A DNA stretch of 64,000 nt, taken from NCBI RefSeq assembly GCF_002283555.1, contig NZ_MVOI01000006.1, positions 762,040-826,039 of the forward strand, read 5' to 3'. Made by a program: the position numbers and the translations under genes. Shown one piece after another: positions 44,656 through 53,220 of the stretch. This DNA is from Rubrivirga sp. SAORIC476. GTDB taxonomy: Bacteria > Bacteroidota > Rhodothermia > Rhodothermales > Rubricoccaceae. Every line of letters begins with the position of its first letter. The stretch's first letter is position 1. Under the pieces are notes generated by a model. It was given only the letters and a program-made list of their open reading frames with translations, did not search any database and was not told the origin of the DNA.

Positions 44656-45008
44656 GAACTCAGGATGCGGCGGAGGCCGTCGTAGTAGGCGCGGGCGTGC
44701 GCCTCGAAGGCCGGGAAGAGGAAGGGGTGTGCCGAGAGGCGCTTGGTGCCGTGCTCCACGAACCGCGCGTAGAAGACGCCGGCGACGACGTCCGCGACCA
44801 GGTCGGTGAGCACCCGCGTGAGGTCGACCTTGACGGAGTCGCGGAGCGTGCCCGAGCGCTTCGGCGCAGCGGCCGCGGCGTCGCGCTCGATGTCGGCCGC
44901 GATCCGGCCCAGGAGCGCCTGGATCTCCAGACGCTTGCGCTGCTCCCAGAGCTTGAGCGCGCCCGCGAACTCCTCCTCGCCGTCGAGATCGACTGTGAAG
45001 GTGGGCAC
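44652..45008 (-). CDS. HK97 gp10-family head-tail protein
   Basis: 118 residues. The family pattern is clear: an N-terminal MPTFTVDLDGEEEFAGALK, then a helix with AADIERDAAAAAPKRSGTLR, and the YARFVEHGTKRLSAHPFLFP segment (in the family, 'Y...vEfGT....aqPFl.PA'). The final helix is AFEAHARAYYDGLRRILS. HK97 gp10-type proteins act at the head-tail joint. It lies 4 bases after the closure gene. Confidence 0.85.
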   Translation of the reverse strand: MPTFTVDLDGEEEFAGALKLWEQRKRLEIQALLGRIAADIERDAAAAAPKRSGTLRDSVKVDLTRVLTDLVADVVAGVFYARFVEHGTKRLSAHPFLFPAFEAHARAYYDGLRRILSS

Positions 45009-45012
45009 TGCA

Positions 45013-45345
45013 TCACGCGCCCCCGTCGCTGTTGAGCAGGCACAGGAACTCCCGCCCCTCGCGCCGCCGGATCTCGCGGATCGACTCGATGTCGAGGATC
45101 CTCCCGTCGGGCAGCACCAGCCGGTCCGTCGGCGTGAGCGCCTCCGTGTCGGAGTAGCGCGCCGTCACGACCACCGGCTGGCGGCTGTCGACCTGGCCGG
45201 CTCGGATCTGCTCGCGGCCCGTTGCCTCGTCGACGGACGCCCAGAACGGCGTGCCGTCCGACCACGCGTCCGTCGACTCGCCCGCCGACCAGGTCGGCGT
45301 CGAGGACTGAGGCGTCACGAGCGTGTCGAGGCGGCCGACGTTCAC
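45013..45345 (-). CDS. Head closure protein (SPP1 gp16-like)
   Basis: 110 residues from a GTG at 45345, which overlaps the connector stop as GTGA. The sequence VNVGRLDTLVTPQSSTPTWS, the SVDEATGREQIRAGQVDSRQ segment and RLVLPDGRILDIESIREIRR fit the small beta-barrel closure/adaptor family ('R....GR.y.I..i......R...l.l'). It seals the DNA channel after packaging and joins the tail. Position is between the connector and the gp10-like gene. Confidence 0.75.
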   Translation of the reverse strand: MNVGRLDTLVTPQSSTPTWSAGESTDAWSDGTPFWASVDEATGREQIRAGQVDSRQPVVVTARYSDTEALTPTDRLVLPDGRILDIESIREIRRREGREFLCLLNSDGGA

Positions 45346-45926
45346 GAGAGGTGGAGGCGGTAACGGTAGCGGTGCGAGGCGGTCAGGAAGTCGTAGCTGG
45401 CGGGCACCGTCGAGACGGTCGTGCCCGCGACCGCCAGCCCGCGCATGTCGTACAGGTGGAGCGTGAGCGCCTTGATGGCCACCAGAAGGTTGTCCGGGAT
45501 CGGCTCCCCGCCGTCGGCACCGAGGCCGCAGGTGTAGACCACCTCCACCGAGCCCGGCCGCCCGTAGTGCGTCGGCACCGAGCCCGTCAGGCAGACCGCG
45601 CCGGGGCTGCCTGGGATCACCGAGTACTCCTCGGCCGCCAGCGTCTGCATCACGCCGTCGAAGTCGGCCACCTTGACCGACTGGACCGACAGCAGCGGCG
45701 GGCTCGGGATCTCCAGGACGCCGCTGCAGGGCCACCGCTCGATGGTGAGCTTGCGCCGCTGCTCGCCGAGCGCGTAGCCGGTCGTCTCCTCGACCCGGAG
45801 CCGCGCGGCCGTCACCAGCTGCTCGATGAGCGAGTCCTCGGACGTCGCCGTCACACGCAGGTACGCCCGTGCCTCAGCGAGAGACACGGGCTCAGCCTGC
45901 GACGCTTGGACGACGACGATCTGCAT
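45342..45926 (-). CDS. Head-tail connector protein (gp6/gp15-like)
   Basis: 194 residues. The N-terminal part EPVSLAEARAYLRVTATSED followed by SLIEQLVTAARLRVEETTGY is the signature of gp6-like connector proteins, and the rest (LTIERWPC, PLLSVQSVKVAD) matches the longer version of that family. It forms a ring beneath the portal. Its ATG is shared with the stop of the small upstream gene (45926). Confidence 0.85.
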   Translation of the reverse strand: MQIVVVQASQAEPVSLAEARAYLRVTATSEDSLIEQLVTAARLRVEETTGYALGEQRRKLTIERWPCSGVLEIPSPPLLSVQSVKVADFDGVMQTLAAEEYSVIPGSPGAVCLTGSVPTHYGRPGSVEVVYTCGLGADGGEPIPDNLLVAIKALTLHLYDMRGLAVAGTTVSTVPASYDFLTASHRYRYRLHLS

Positions 45927-46231
45927 CAGTCGGAGGACTTCGCGCGCTTCGTCTTGCGGACGGGCTTCGGGTTGGCGTCCGCCGTCTCAGGCGGCGTCAC
46001 GGTGGCGGTCTCGACCGTGGGGCCGGCGGCCTTCTCGGCAGCGGCCTTCTCGGCAGCGAGGCGGTCCGCCATCTCCGGCCACTCGGCCGTGATCTCCTCG
46101 CCGTCTGCGACCTCGGCGTGGCCCGCCTCGATCCAGTCGCGGGCGATGTCGTCGGTCACGTCCAAGACGCCACCAGGACGGAGGGAGAAGTCGACACCGG
46201 CGAGAGCGGTCTTGCGTCGGATGCGAGTCAT
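45926..46231 (-). CDS. Small phage structural-region protein
   Basis: 101 residues. Residues 1-50 (LAGVDFSLRPGGVLDVTDDI, ARDWIEAGHAEV) resemble small head-associated proteins that carry a 'G....d.....a..wi..G.A' motif, common between capsid and connector genes. The C-terminus is an Ala/Glu-rich then Lys/Pro-rich low-complexity tail. It overlaps the connector gene by one base. Function unknown. Confidence 0.65.
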   Translation of the reverse strand: MTRIRRKTALAGVDFSLRPGGVLDVTDDIARDWIEAGHAEVADGEEITAEWPEMADRLAAEKAAAEKAAGPTVETATVTPPETADANPKPVRKTKRAKSSD

Positions 46232-46242
46232 CGAGTCGGGGG

Positions 46243-46644
46243 CTAGGTGACCGGCTGCGTGCGCGCGTCACCGCGGAGCACGAGAGCCGAGATGGGGATG
46301 GTGGGGCTCGTGCCCGACACCGACGGGATCGTGACCCGCAGGAACTGCTTCGAGCCCGAGTAGCCGCGCCGGATGACCGCCGCGTCGTTGCTCGTGTCGA
46401 AGGCCGGGAGCGCGCCCCCGATCAAGTCCTCCGGGCCGACGTTGCCCCACGCCGAGCCGTCGGCCGACTCCTGGATGCGGATGTTGGCGCCCGGCGTCGT
46501 GCCCCCGAACGTGCCCAGGTTGATGACGATGGTCGCCGACTCGAAGCCGGTAAGGTCGACGCTGACGCCGGTGACGGCGCCGGCTGCCACCTGGGGGACG
46601 AGAGAGGAGGCGGGGCTGAGGCCGCTGGATCCGTCGTAGAGCAT
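46243..46644 (-). CDS. Possible capsid decoration / head-associated protein
   Basis: 133 residues (MLYDGSSGLSPASSLVPQVA). It is beta-rich with the segments SVDLTGFESATIVINLGTFG and ANIRIQESADGSAWGNVGPE. This 'F.sati.in.G......i.vqeS.Dg..w..v' pattern is common in small phage proteins next to the capsid gene. It lies 66 bases downstream of the major capsid gene, past a hairpin with a T-run. The decoration role is inference. Confidence 0.6.
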   Translation of the reverse strand: MLYDGSSGLSPASSLVPQVAAGAVTGVSVDLTGFESATIVINLGTFGGTTPGANIRIQESADGSAWGNVGPEDLIGGALPAFDTSNDAAVIRRGYSGSKQFLRVTIPSVSGTSPTIPISALVLRGDARTQPVT

Positions 46645-46659
46645 CGCGGGAGGGGCTGG

Positions 46660-46695
46660 AAAAGGCGCCGACCCGGACTCCTCCAGGTCGACGCC
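46660..46695 (-). terminator. Terminator-like hairpin after the major capsid gene
   Basis: Read leftward: GGCGTCGACC, 12-base loop, GGTCGGCGCC (one mismatch), then TTTT. A leaky terminator here would raise capsid mRNA over the downstream connector and tail genes. Confidence 0.6.
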
Positions 46696-46710
46696 GTGTC
46701 GGTCCGCCGG

Positions 46711-48333
46711 TTAGGACGGCGTGTTCTGGAAGGACTTCACTGCCGTCGTGTCGAGCAGCGTGCCGTCGTGGCGGCTGAAGCCGAGGAAGCCCACCTGCAG
46801 CTGGTTCATGTACTTCTCCCGGAAGATGACCAGCTGCATGCCGAGCACGTCCCGGATGACGTACTCCGCCATGTCACCGAACACGATCGACTTCGCGCCG
46901 GCCGCCATCACCGGCATGTTCTGGTTGATCGTGTAGCGGTAGCTGAGGATCGTGTCCGGCTCGCGGAGCGCGATGCCCGGCACCCACAGCGGACGGCCGT
47001 CAGCGTCCTCCAGCTTCTTCAGCGCGCGGAGGGTCGTGTCGTGGAACTGCCACCCGGTGGACGGCATGCCGCGGTAGTCCGGATCGACCGAGTGCTCCAG
47101 GTCGACCAGGTCGCCGTAGGTCACCGAGGTAGCCTGCCCCGAGCCTGCCACCTTGCCGACCGCCGCCGCTGTCACCAAGCCCTTCGGCTGGCCGCTACCG
47201 GTCCCGGTCGTGAAGAGTCGGGACGTGATCCGCCCGAGACGCTTCGAGATGACACCCTCCAAGAACGTCTCCAGGTCGAACGCCGAGTCCTGCATCAGCT
47301 GGATCGACACCCGGATCAGCTTCGAGCTGAACATGTACGCGCCGAGCGTCTCCTGGCCGAACTCGACATCCTGCTCGCCGGCAGCGGCGTTCTCGGCCAG
47401 CAGCTCGCCCTCGTTCGACGTGTCGTCCGAGGTCGGGATCGGGATCTTGTTGCCCGACGCCGTCGACATGATCGTGACGCCGGACTGACGGATGCCGCCG
47501 AACGCCTTCATATTCTCGACGATGCGGTTGTAGAAGCCCTCCGGGACGGTGTAGCCGCCGGCGGTGTCCGTCCCGACCGAGAGGGCACGCTGCTCCGGGG
47601 TCAGCTGCTCGAACCGCTCTGCCAGCAGCTGGCGGTCCTCCGTCGTCGCCCGGCCTCGCAGGTGCCGCCCGAACGCTTCGCTGTAGCGCTTCTCGGCAGC
47701 CTGCGCCTCGTCGCCCGAGATCTCGCGCGACTCGATCTCGCCCGAGGCCGTCCGGCTGCGGACCTCCTGCGGTGCGTCCATCTCCGCCTGGAGATCCATC
47801 TGGCGCTCCTCGTTGTCGATCTGCGTCCGGAGCTCCTCCACCTCCGTGTGGATGGCATCGAACCGCGTCTGCTCCTCGGCAGACAGCGCGTCTCGCTTCT
47901 CCTCCTTGGCCTTGTCCAGAATGCCGCGCGCCTCCTCGGCGAGCGTCGCCCGCTTCGAGCGCAGCTCCTTGATGCGCGCGACCGGCGCCGCCGCCAGCGC
48001 GAGCCCGACCACGTCGTGGTGCAGCGCGGTCGCGACCAGGTCGACGATCGCGCCCGTGCCGCCGGCGTCACCGACCAGCGTAGCCACGCCGACGGCCATC
48101 ACCGCGCCGACCGCCAACGCCGACAGTGCCCCGGCCGAGCCCGAGGCGGACGCCCGGGGCGCAGGGCCGACGGGACGGCCGTCGGTGTGGTCGGTCCAGC
48201 CGGTGTAGTTCTCGACCGGCACGGTGAACGCGTCCGGAGCGTAGGGCTCAGCGCCGAACGTCTGGGCGTGCACACCGGCGGTCACGAGGAGGAGCCCGAT
48301 GAGGGCTGCGAAGAAAGAGCTGAGCGCTCGCAT
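46711..48333 (-). CDS. HK97-fold major capsid protein with signal-peptide-like N-terminal extension
   Basis: 540 residues from the ATG at 48333. Residues ~118-245 are a coiled-coil delta (scaffold) domain (RIKELRSKRATLAEEARGIL, RFDAIHTEVEELRTQ). The HK97 fold follows from about 260 (DTAGGYTVPEGFYNRIVE, IPIPTSDDTSNEGELLAENA, VFGDMAEYVIRDVLGMQLVI). Unusually, residues 1-23 (MRALSSFFAALIGLLLVTAG) look like a classical signal peptide with an AHA-Q cleavage site, followed by a second hydrophobic stretch at 66-90. The capsid proper would start near residue 118, so either a downstream start is used or the extension is real and removed by the prohead protease. Confidence 0.88.
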   Translation of the reverse strand: MRALSSFFAALIGLLLVTAGVHAQTFGAEPYAPDAFTVPVENYTGWTDHTDGRPVGPAPRASASGSAGALSALAVGAVMAVGVATLVGDAGGTGAIVDLVATALHHDVVGLALAAAPVARIKELRSKRATLAEEARGILDKAKEEKRDALSAEEQTRFDAIHTEVEELRTQIDNEERQMDLQAEMDAPQEVRSRTASGEIESREISGDEAQAAEKRYSEAFGRHLRGRATTEDRQLLAERFEQLTPEQRALSVGTDTAGGYTVPEGFYNRIVENMKAFGGIRQSGVTIMSTASGNKIPIPTSDDTSNEGELLAENAAAGEQDVEFGQETLGAYMFSSKLIRVSIQLMQDSAFDLETFLEGVISKRLGRITSRLFTTGTGSGQPKGLVTAAAVGKVAGSGQATSVTYGDLVDLEHSVDPDYRGMPSTGWQFHDTTLRALKKLEDADGRPLWVPGIALREPDTILSYRYTINQNMPVMAAGAKSIVFGDMAEYVIRDVLGMQLVIFREKYMNQLQVGFLGFSRHDGTLLDTTAVKSFQNTPS

Positions 48334-48385
48334 GGATCCGGGGGGATGGAAGAAGGCTGCGCGGGGAACCGCGCGGTTAAGGCCG

Positions 48386-49135
48386 CTACGCTGAGGCCTG
48401 GCGGAGCTCGCGCTCCAGCGTGTCGATGGATCGGCCCGCCGGGGCCGAGATGCCGGCGCCCGCCAGCAGCGCGTCCAGCGCCGCGCGGGAGTCGTCTGAG
48501 AGGTCGCCCGAAGCGCACCGCGCCTCGACGAAGGCCTCCAGGTCGCGGACACCGATCTCGGTGTCGTCGTAGGCCGGGAAGGTCACCGGGCTCACGTCGT
48601 AGAGCCGGACCGAGAGCAGCTCGCGGAGCACCGTCCGGACGCTCCGGCCCTCGGCATCCTCGGAGACCTCCTCGGTCCAGCGCTCCTCGATGACCACGAA
48701 CGCGAACGACATCTGGTCGACGTCGCCGCGCTCGATGCTCGTGCAGAGGTCGCGCGCCAACTGCGTGTCAGGCAGCGTGATCTCCACCTTCAGCCCGACG
48801 GCGTCCTCGCGGAGCGTGAGCGTGCCGCTCTTCGTCCGGCCGAGGACCAGGTTGACATCGTGGTTGAACAGCGCCCGGACGTCGTCGCCCTCGTCGATGG
48901 CCACCGAGAACGCGCCCGCGCGGATCACCTCGGTGAAGTAGCGGAGGTTCGACGGCTTGTCGAACTTGGCCGCGTAGCCCACCAGCACCTTCGGACCATC
49001 GTCCTCGCCCGCGCGGGTCTCCAGGCCGGTCACGACAAACCGGCGCTCGACGAGCGGGTTCGTGCGGCGGAGGGCTGGGCGGTCGCCGGACGTGCGCGTT
49101 TCGGGGATCACGAAGGGGGGAGCCTGTGAGCCCAC
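48386..49135 (-). CDS. HK97-family prohead maturation protease
   Basis: 249 residues. The family motifs are: VLVGYAAKFDKPSNLRYFTE, IRAGAFSVAIDEGDDVRALF followed by NHD (catalytic His), LGRTKSGTLTLRED, the serine in DVDQMSFAFVV, and LYDVSPVTFPAYDDT. It assembles inside the prohead and cleaves the capsid delta domain. It lies between portal and capsid genes as in HK97. The C-terminal ~40 residues (SDDSRAALDALLAGAGISAP) are a helical tail probably used for encapsidation. Confidence 0.92.
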   Translation of the reverse strand: MGSQAPPFVIPETRTSGDRPALRRTNPLVERRFVVTGLETRAGEDDGPKVLVGYAAKFDKPSNLRYFTEVIRAGAFSVAIDEGDDVRALFNHDVNLVLGRTKSGTLTLREDAVGLKVEITLPDTQLARDLCTSIERGDVDQMSFAFVVIEERWTEEVSEDAEGRSVRTVLRELLSVRLYDVSPVTFPAYDDTEIGVRDLEAFVEARCASGDLSDDSRAALDALLAGAGISAPAGRSIDTLERELRQASA

Positions 49136-49180
49136 AGGATCTCCCTTGGCTGGATCAGCCTGTGGCCATCGTCGTGGCCA

Positions 49181-51502
49181 TCACGATGTGCCGATGCGGC
49201 GGATCTGCCGTTCGCCGATCGTCGCCCACCCTTCGGCCTCCGCGTTCCGGGTGATGTAGTCTTCGATGTGGGCGATAGCGGGACCCATCCCAATGCTCTC
49301 GACGAGTGGGGCGTAGGTCCGGCGGATGTAGGCATTCCGAGCCGCATCGGGGTTCGGCTCCCTCGCGCGCCGCGCTTGCGCCTCCATCCCGGCCGATGCC
49401 AAGAGCCCTCTCCATAGGTCCCGCACCTCCGCCTCTGTCGGCCGAGAGCGAGCGCCGGTACCCGGCATCATGATGCAGTCGCACCCGTCGTGGATCGGCG
49501 GATGCGTCACCCGGCCCGACACGTCGAGGTCGGCCACTGTGTCGCCGTCCGCCGCGAACGACCCAGCGATCCGCGACGTCCGCCCGTCCATCTCGTTGCA
49601 GATCGGGCAGCTCTTGCCGACGGTGCGCCACGTCAGCGTGGCCACGCCCAGCACCGCCCACACCGCCCGCGTCATCGCGTTGCTGGAGCGCTGGCGCTCG
49701 CGCCGTGCCGTTGTCTCCGCCCGGCCGTCCTCCCACTCCGCCAGGCGCTCGGCGACCGCGTCCGCCTCGGTGCCCGCCTCGACCTCCTCGACGAGCCCGA
49801 GGATCTGCCCGCGCATCGAGCCCGCGTGCCGCTTCGCGAACACCTTCGAGTACTGCCGCACGAACGCGTCGATCTCGTCGCCGGACACGTCCTCGTCGAG
49901 CTCCGCGCCGGCAGCCTCGACCATCGCGTCCGCCATCGCCTGGAACACGGGCCGCATCCGGCCCTCCGTCCAGGTCTCGTGCTCGCCCGCGAACGTCACG
50001 AGCCACTCGCCGAACCCGGCGACGTCCGGCTCGTCGCCCGCCAGGCGCTCGTCGACGGCGCCGCCGATCTCGCTCACCTCGCGCGCCACGATCTTCTTCA
50101 ACGCGGCCCGGAACGTCGTCTCCAGCGCCTTCGCCGTGCGGTACCGGTCCGGGAGCGCACGGCGCTCGATGGAGCGGCGAGTCTCCCCGCCGACCGGCCG
50201 GAAGCGTGCGGAGAGGTCCTCGTCGCCGGCGGCCATCGGGTCGGTCCCCGCCTCCACCATGTTGAGCGGCTGCAGGTAGATGTCTCCGCCGTCGACGGGG
50301 TTCATGTCCTCGCTCTCTCGGATGTCGTTGACCGAGAGCCATCCCCAGTTTCGACCCACCGCGTACGCCTCGTTCCGGCTCTTCACGTCGCCGCGGAGGA
50401 GCGCGTCGACGGAGTGCTTCACGAACAGGTCCGTCTCGTCCTCCAGCAGGCTCGCCTCGATCTCCTGCTCAATGCGGACCAGCCACGGGCCAAGCGTGTG
50501 CATCACGAACTCCAGCCCCTGATGCTCGATGTTGGAGAACGTCGCCCGCTCCAGGTCCCCGACCATGTGGGGCGGCACCCGGTAGATCGCCGCGACGTCG
50601 CGTGCCTCGAACTTCCGCGTCTCGATGAACTGAGCGTCGCCGGGTGGCAGGCCGACCTGTGCGACGTCCATCCCCTCCTCGAGGATCTTCACCTTCCACG
50701 CCTTGTCGACGCCCTGGTGGCCGTCGGCGAAGTCCCGCTTCAGCCGGTCATAGGCCGTGTCGCTGAGCTGCTGAGGGTGCTTGACGTAGATCCCCGGCCT
50801 GGCGTCGTTGGCGAAGAACTTGGCGCCGTACTTCTGCGCCGAGATCGCGATGCCCAGCGACTCACGCATCAGCTGGATGGGGCTCTTCCCCACGTAGCCG
50901 TCGAACCCGAGCCCTGCGATGTGGACGATCTCATCCTCCCGGAACGGGCGGCTCACCCCTTCGACGCGGTACGTCTTCGTCGGGCGGATCTTGTCGGAGC
51001 CCTTCTCCACCCGAACGCACCGAGGCGGAAGGGGCCAGAGCCCGACCACGCGCCCGGCGCCGTCGAGCTGCTTCTCCCAGTACGCGTTGCCCCAGAGCGC
51101 CAGGTGAACCATGGTCACCTCGCGCAGCTGCATCGCCGTCATCAGCGGGTTCGCGCGCCGGTGCAGCACGCCCGCCAGCGGATGGTCCGTCACCCGCTCC
51201 CGGGCCCGGCCGTTGCGGCGGTACAGCTTCAGGGGGAGCATCGACACGCCTTCCGCCAGCACGCGAACGCACGCGTAGACGGCCGTGAGGCGCATCGCGT
51301 GCTCCTCCGTCACCGCCTGCCCGGACGCCGTCGGTACCGCGCCGAGCGCCGACCGGAGCCAGGCCGACGGCTCCGCCAGCGTGCTGGTCGCGCCCGAGGA
51401 GCGTTCGTCCAGGACCAGCGTCCCGCCGGCCTCGGCGAACGCCTTGAGGTCGATCGGTGCGCCGGACGTGGTCCGGGTGGTCTGCGCTTGGGTGGTCGTC
51501 AT
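49181..51502 (-). CDS. Portal protein fused to MuF-type minor head protein
   Basis: 773 residues. Residues ~60-430 are an HK97-type portal (LTAVYACVRVLAEGVSMLPL, LWGNAYWEKQLDGAGRVVGL, HIAGLGFDGYVGKSPIQ, YRVPPHMVGDLERATFSNIE). Residues ~560-740 resemble the Mu gpF head-morphogenesis domain. They include the zinc-finger-like CPICNEMDGRTSR and HPPIHDGCDCIMMPGTG, where Cys/His spacing fits a metal site. Portal and MuF are usually separate genes. It is a single uninterrupted frame, 4 bases overlapping TerL, so the fusion looks real. The MuF part may travel into the head or be ejected. Confidence 0.88.
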   Translation of the reverse strand: MTTTQAQTTRTTSGAPIDLKAFAEAGGTLVLDERSSGATSTLAEPSAWLRSALGAVPTASGQAVTEEHAMRLTAVYACVRVLAEGVSMLPLKLYRRNGRARERVTDHPLAGVLHRRANPLMTAMQLREVTMVHLALWGNAYWEKQLDGAGRVVGLWPLPPRCVRVEKGSDKIRPTKTYRVEGVSRPFREDEIVHIAGLGFDGYVGKSPIQLMRESLGIAISAQKYGAKFFANDARPGIYVKHPQQLSDTAYDRLKRDFADGHQGVDKAWKVKILEEGMDVAQVGLPPGDAQFIETRKFEARDVAAIYRVPPHMVGDLERATFSNIEHQGLEFVMHTLGPWLVRIEQEIEASLLEDETDLFVKHSVDALLRGDVKSRNEAYAVGRNWGWLSVNDIRESEDMNPVDGGDIYLQPLNMVEAGTDPMAAGDEDLSARFRPVGGETRRSIERRALPDRYRTAKALETTFRAALKKIVAREVSEIGGAVDERLAGDEPDVAGFGEWLVTFAGEHETWTEGRMRPVFQAMADAMVEAAGAELDEDVSGDEIDAFVRQYSKVFAKRHAGSMRGQILGLVEEVEAGTEADAVAERLAEWEDGRAETTARRERQRSSNAMTRAVWAVLGVATLTWRTVGKSCPICNEMDGRTSRIAGSFAADGDTVADLDVSGRVTHPPIHDGCDCIMMPGTGARSRPTEAEVRDLWRGLLASAGMEAQARRAREPNPDAARNAYIRRTYAPLVESIGMGPAIAHIEDYITRNAEAEGWATIGERQIRRIGTS

Positions 51503-53220
51503 AGCTCACGGAGCCCTCGCTCCTCGTAGACGCTCTTCGACTCCACGCCACCGCGGCGGGCCACGTAGAGCGCGATGATGGCCGCCACGGCCCCGTCGAT
51601 CTTCTTGTCCGCCGTCGCCTTGCGCGGGAAGACGTTGTCGTTCGGATCCGACTTCGCGATCACGTTCTCGACCATCCACGACATCGCCGGATTCCCGTCG
51701 TGGTGGAGCCGCCCGCCGAGCACGAGCGCCTCGAACCACTTCATCGCGTCCGAGAGGTAGGCCACCGTCTGGCGCACCTCCAGCGTGTCGATGCCCGACT
51801 GCTCCAGGCGCACGGCCAGGTCGGTCGCGTTCCACGGGTCGTAGCCCAGCGTCACGACGCGGTACGCCTCCGCGTCCGCCTCGAGGTCGTCCTGGATGAG
51901 CTGGTGGTCGATGATGTCGCCGTCGGTCGCGATCAGGTGCCCGTCGGCCGCCCACCCCTGGTAGTGCCGACGGTCCGGATCCTCGACGCGCGCCTCGGGC
52001 AGGTAGTGTTTCCCGTACAGGTCGATGTGCTCGACGCCGTCGACGTCGCGCCGGAAGACCTTGACCGCGCTCGCGACATCCACCTTGCTCGCCAAGTCGA
52101 GCCCGATCCAGCACGGCTCGCCCTCGTGCGACTCGATAGGCGGCGCGTCGGCCTGGCGGTTCCACGCCTCCATGTTCATCCAGGACGTTGCGGCCGACAC
52201 CCACACGTTGCAGTGCTTCGTCTTGACGACGTTCTGCTTCCGGGCGCTGTTGACGGCCTCCCGCACGCGGGCCGCGATGAACGACGGCTTGACCGAGACC
52301 CCGAGGTTCGGGTTCGCCTTGATCCACACCTTCGGATCCGTCCAGTCGTCGCCGGGTGTCTCGGTCCCGTCGGCGTCCTTCACGGGCCCGTCGAGCGTGT
52401 AGATCACCGCGAACAGCTCGTCGTCCTGGACCGTGCCCTGGAGCATCGAGACGGCGTCGCTGCGGAGCGCGTAGCACGGCCCGGCGGAGTCGCTGCCCGC
52501 CGTCGTAATGATCCACATGAGCGGCTGCTCGCGCGCGCCCATGCCGGTCAGCATCGTGTCGTACTGCTCGTCCGACGCGTGCTCGTGGTACTCGTCGATG
52601 ATGGCCAGATGCGGCGAGTCGCCGTCGCCGGGCTTGCCGATGACCGTCTCGAACTTCGAGCTGGTCGCAGGCACCGAGATGTTGGAGGCGAACACCTCGA
52701 CGCCGAAGGCCTCCCGGTACGACGGCGTCCGCTTCGCCATCTGCGACGCGACGTCGAACACGATCTTGGCCTGCTTCTCCGTCGTCGCGCCGCAGAACAC
52801 CTCGGCGCCCTCCTCGCCGTCGGCCGCGAGCATGTAGAGCCCGACCGGCGAGGAGAGCGCCGACTTGCCGTTCTTCCGCGCCACCTCGATGTAGGCCGTC
52901 CGGAAGCGGCGGAGCCCGTCGGCCTTGCGCAGCCAGCCGAAGACGCTGGCCACGATGAACACCTGCCACGGCTCCAGTACGATCGTCTCCCGGCGCCGGG
53001 CCCACTCGCCCTTCGTGTGGGGCATCAGCTCGACGAACCCGCACACGCGAGCGGCCGCGTCTGGGTCGAAGACGAACGGGTACCCGTCCTCCTGCTGGCG
53101 GTCGAGGTTGTCCAAGTGACGCTGGCACGCCTGGATGACCAGGCGGCACGCCAGGGTGTCGCCGGCGACGACGTCCTCGGCGTAGCCCCGCGCGATCGCA
53201 GCGTAGTCGCGCTCAGCCAT
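51499..53220 (-). CDS. terL: Terminase large subunit
   Basis: 573 residues. The ATPase domain has LEPWQVFIVASVFGW, the Walker A-like VARKNGKSALSSPVG, Walker B LAIIDEYHEH and a coupling motif in WIITTAGSD. The nuclease domain has GLDLASKVDVAS with the metal-binding Asp, and later Asp residues in YDPWNATDLAVRLE. It is the packaging motor of HK97-like phages (Terminase_1 family). It overlaps TerS by 8 bases and the portal fusion by 4, so the packaging genes are translationally linked. Confidence 0.95.
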   Translation of the reverse strand: MAERDYAAIARGYAEDVVAGDTLACRLVIQACQRHLDNLDRQQEDGYPFVFDPDAAARVCGFVELMPHTKGEWARRRETIVLEPWQVFIVASVFGWLRKADGLRRFRTAYIEVARKNGKSALSSPVGLYMLAADGEEGAEVFCGATTEKQAKIVFDVASQMAKRTPSYREAFGVEVFASNISVPATSSKFETVIGKPGDGDSPHLAIIDEYHEHASDEQYDTMLTGMGAREQPLMWIITTAGSDSAGPCYALRSDAVSMLQGTVQDDELFAVIYTLDGPVKDADGTETPGDDWTDPKVWIKANPNLGVSVKPSFIAARVREAVNSARKQNVVKTKHCNVWVSAATSWMNMEAWNRQADAPPIESHEGEPCWIGLDLASKVDVASAVKVFRRDVDGVEHIDLYGKHYLPEARVEDPDRRHYQGWAADGHLIATDGDIIDHQLIQDDLEADAEAYRVVTLGYDPWNATDLAVRLEQSGIDTLEVRQTVAYLSDAMKWFEALVLGGRLHHDGNPAMSWMVENVIAKSDPNDNVFPRKATADKKIDGAVAAIIALYVARRGGVESKSVYEERGLREL

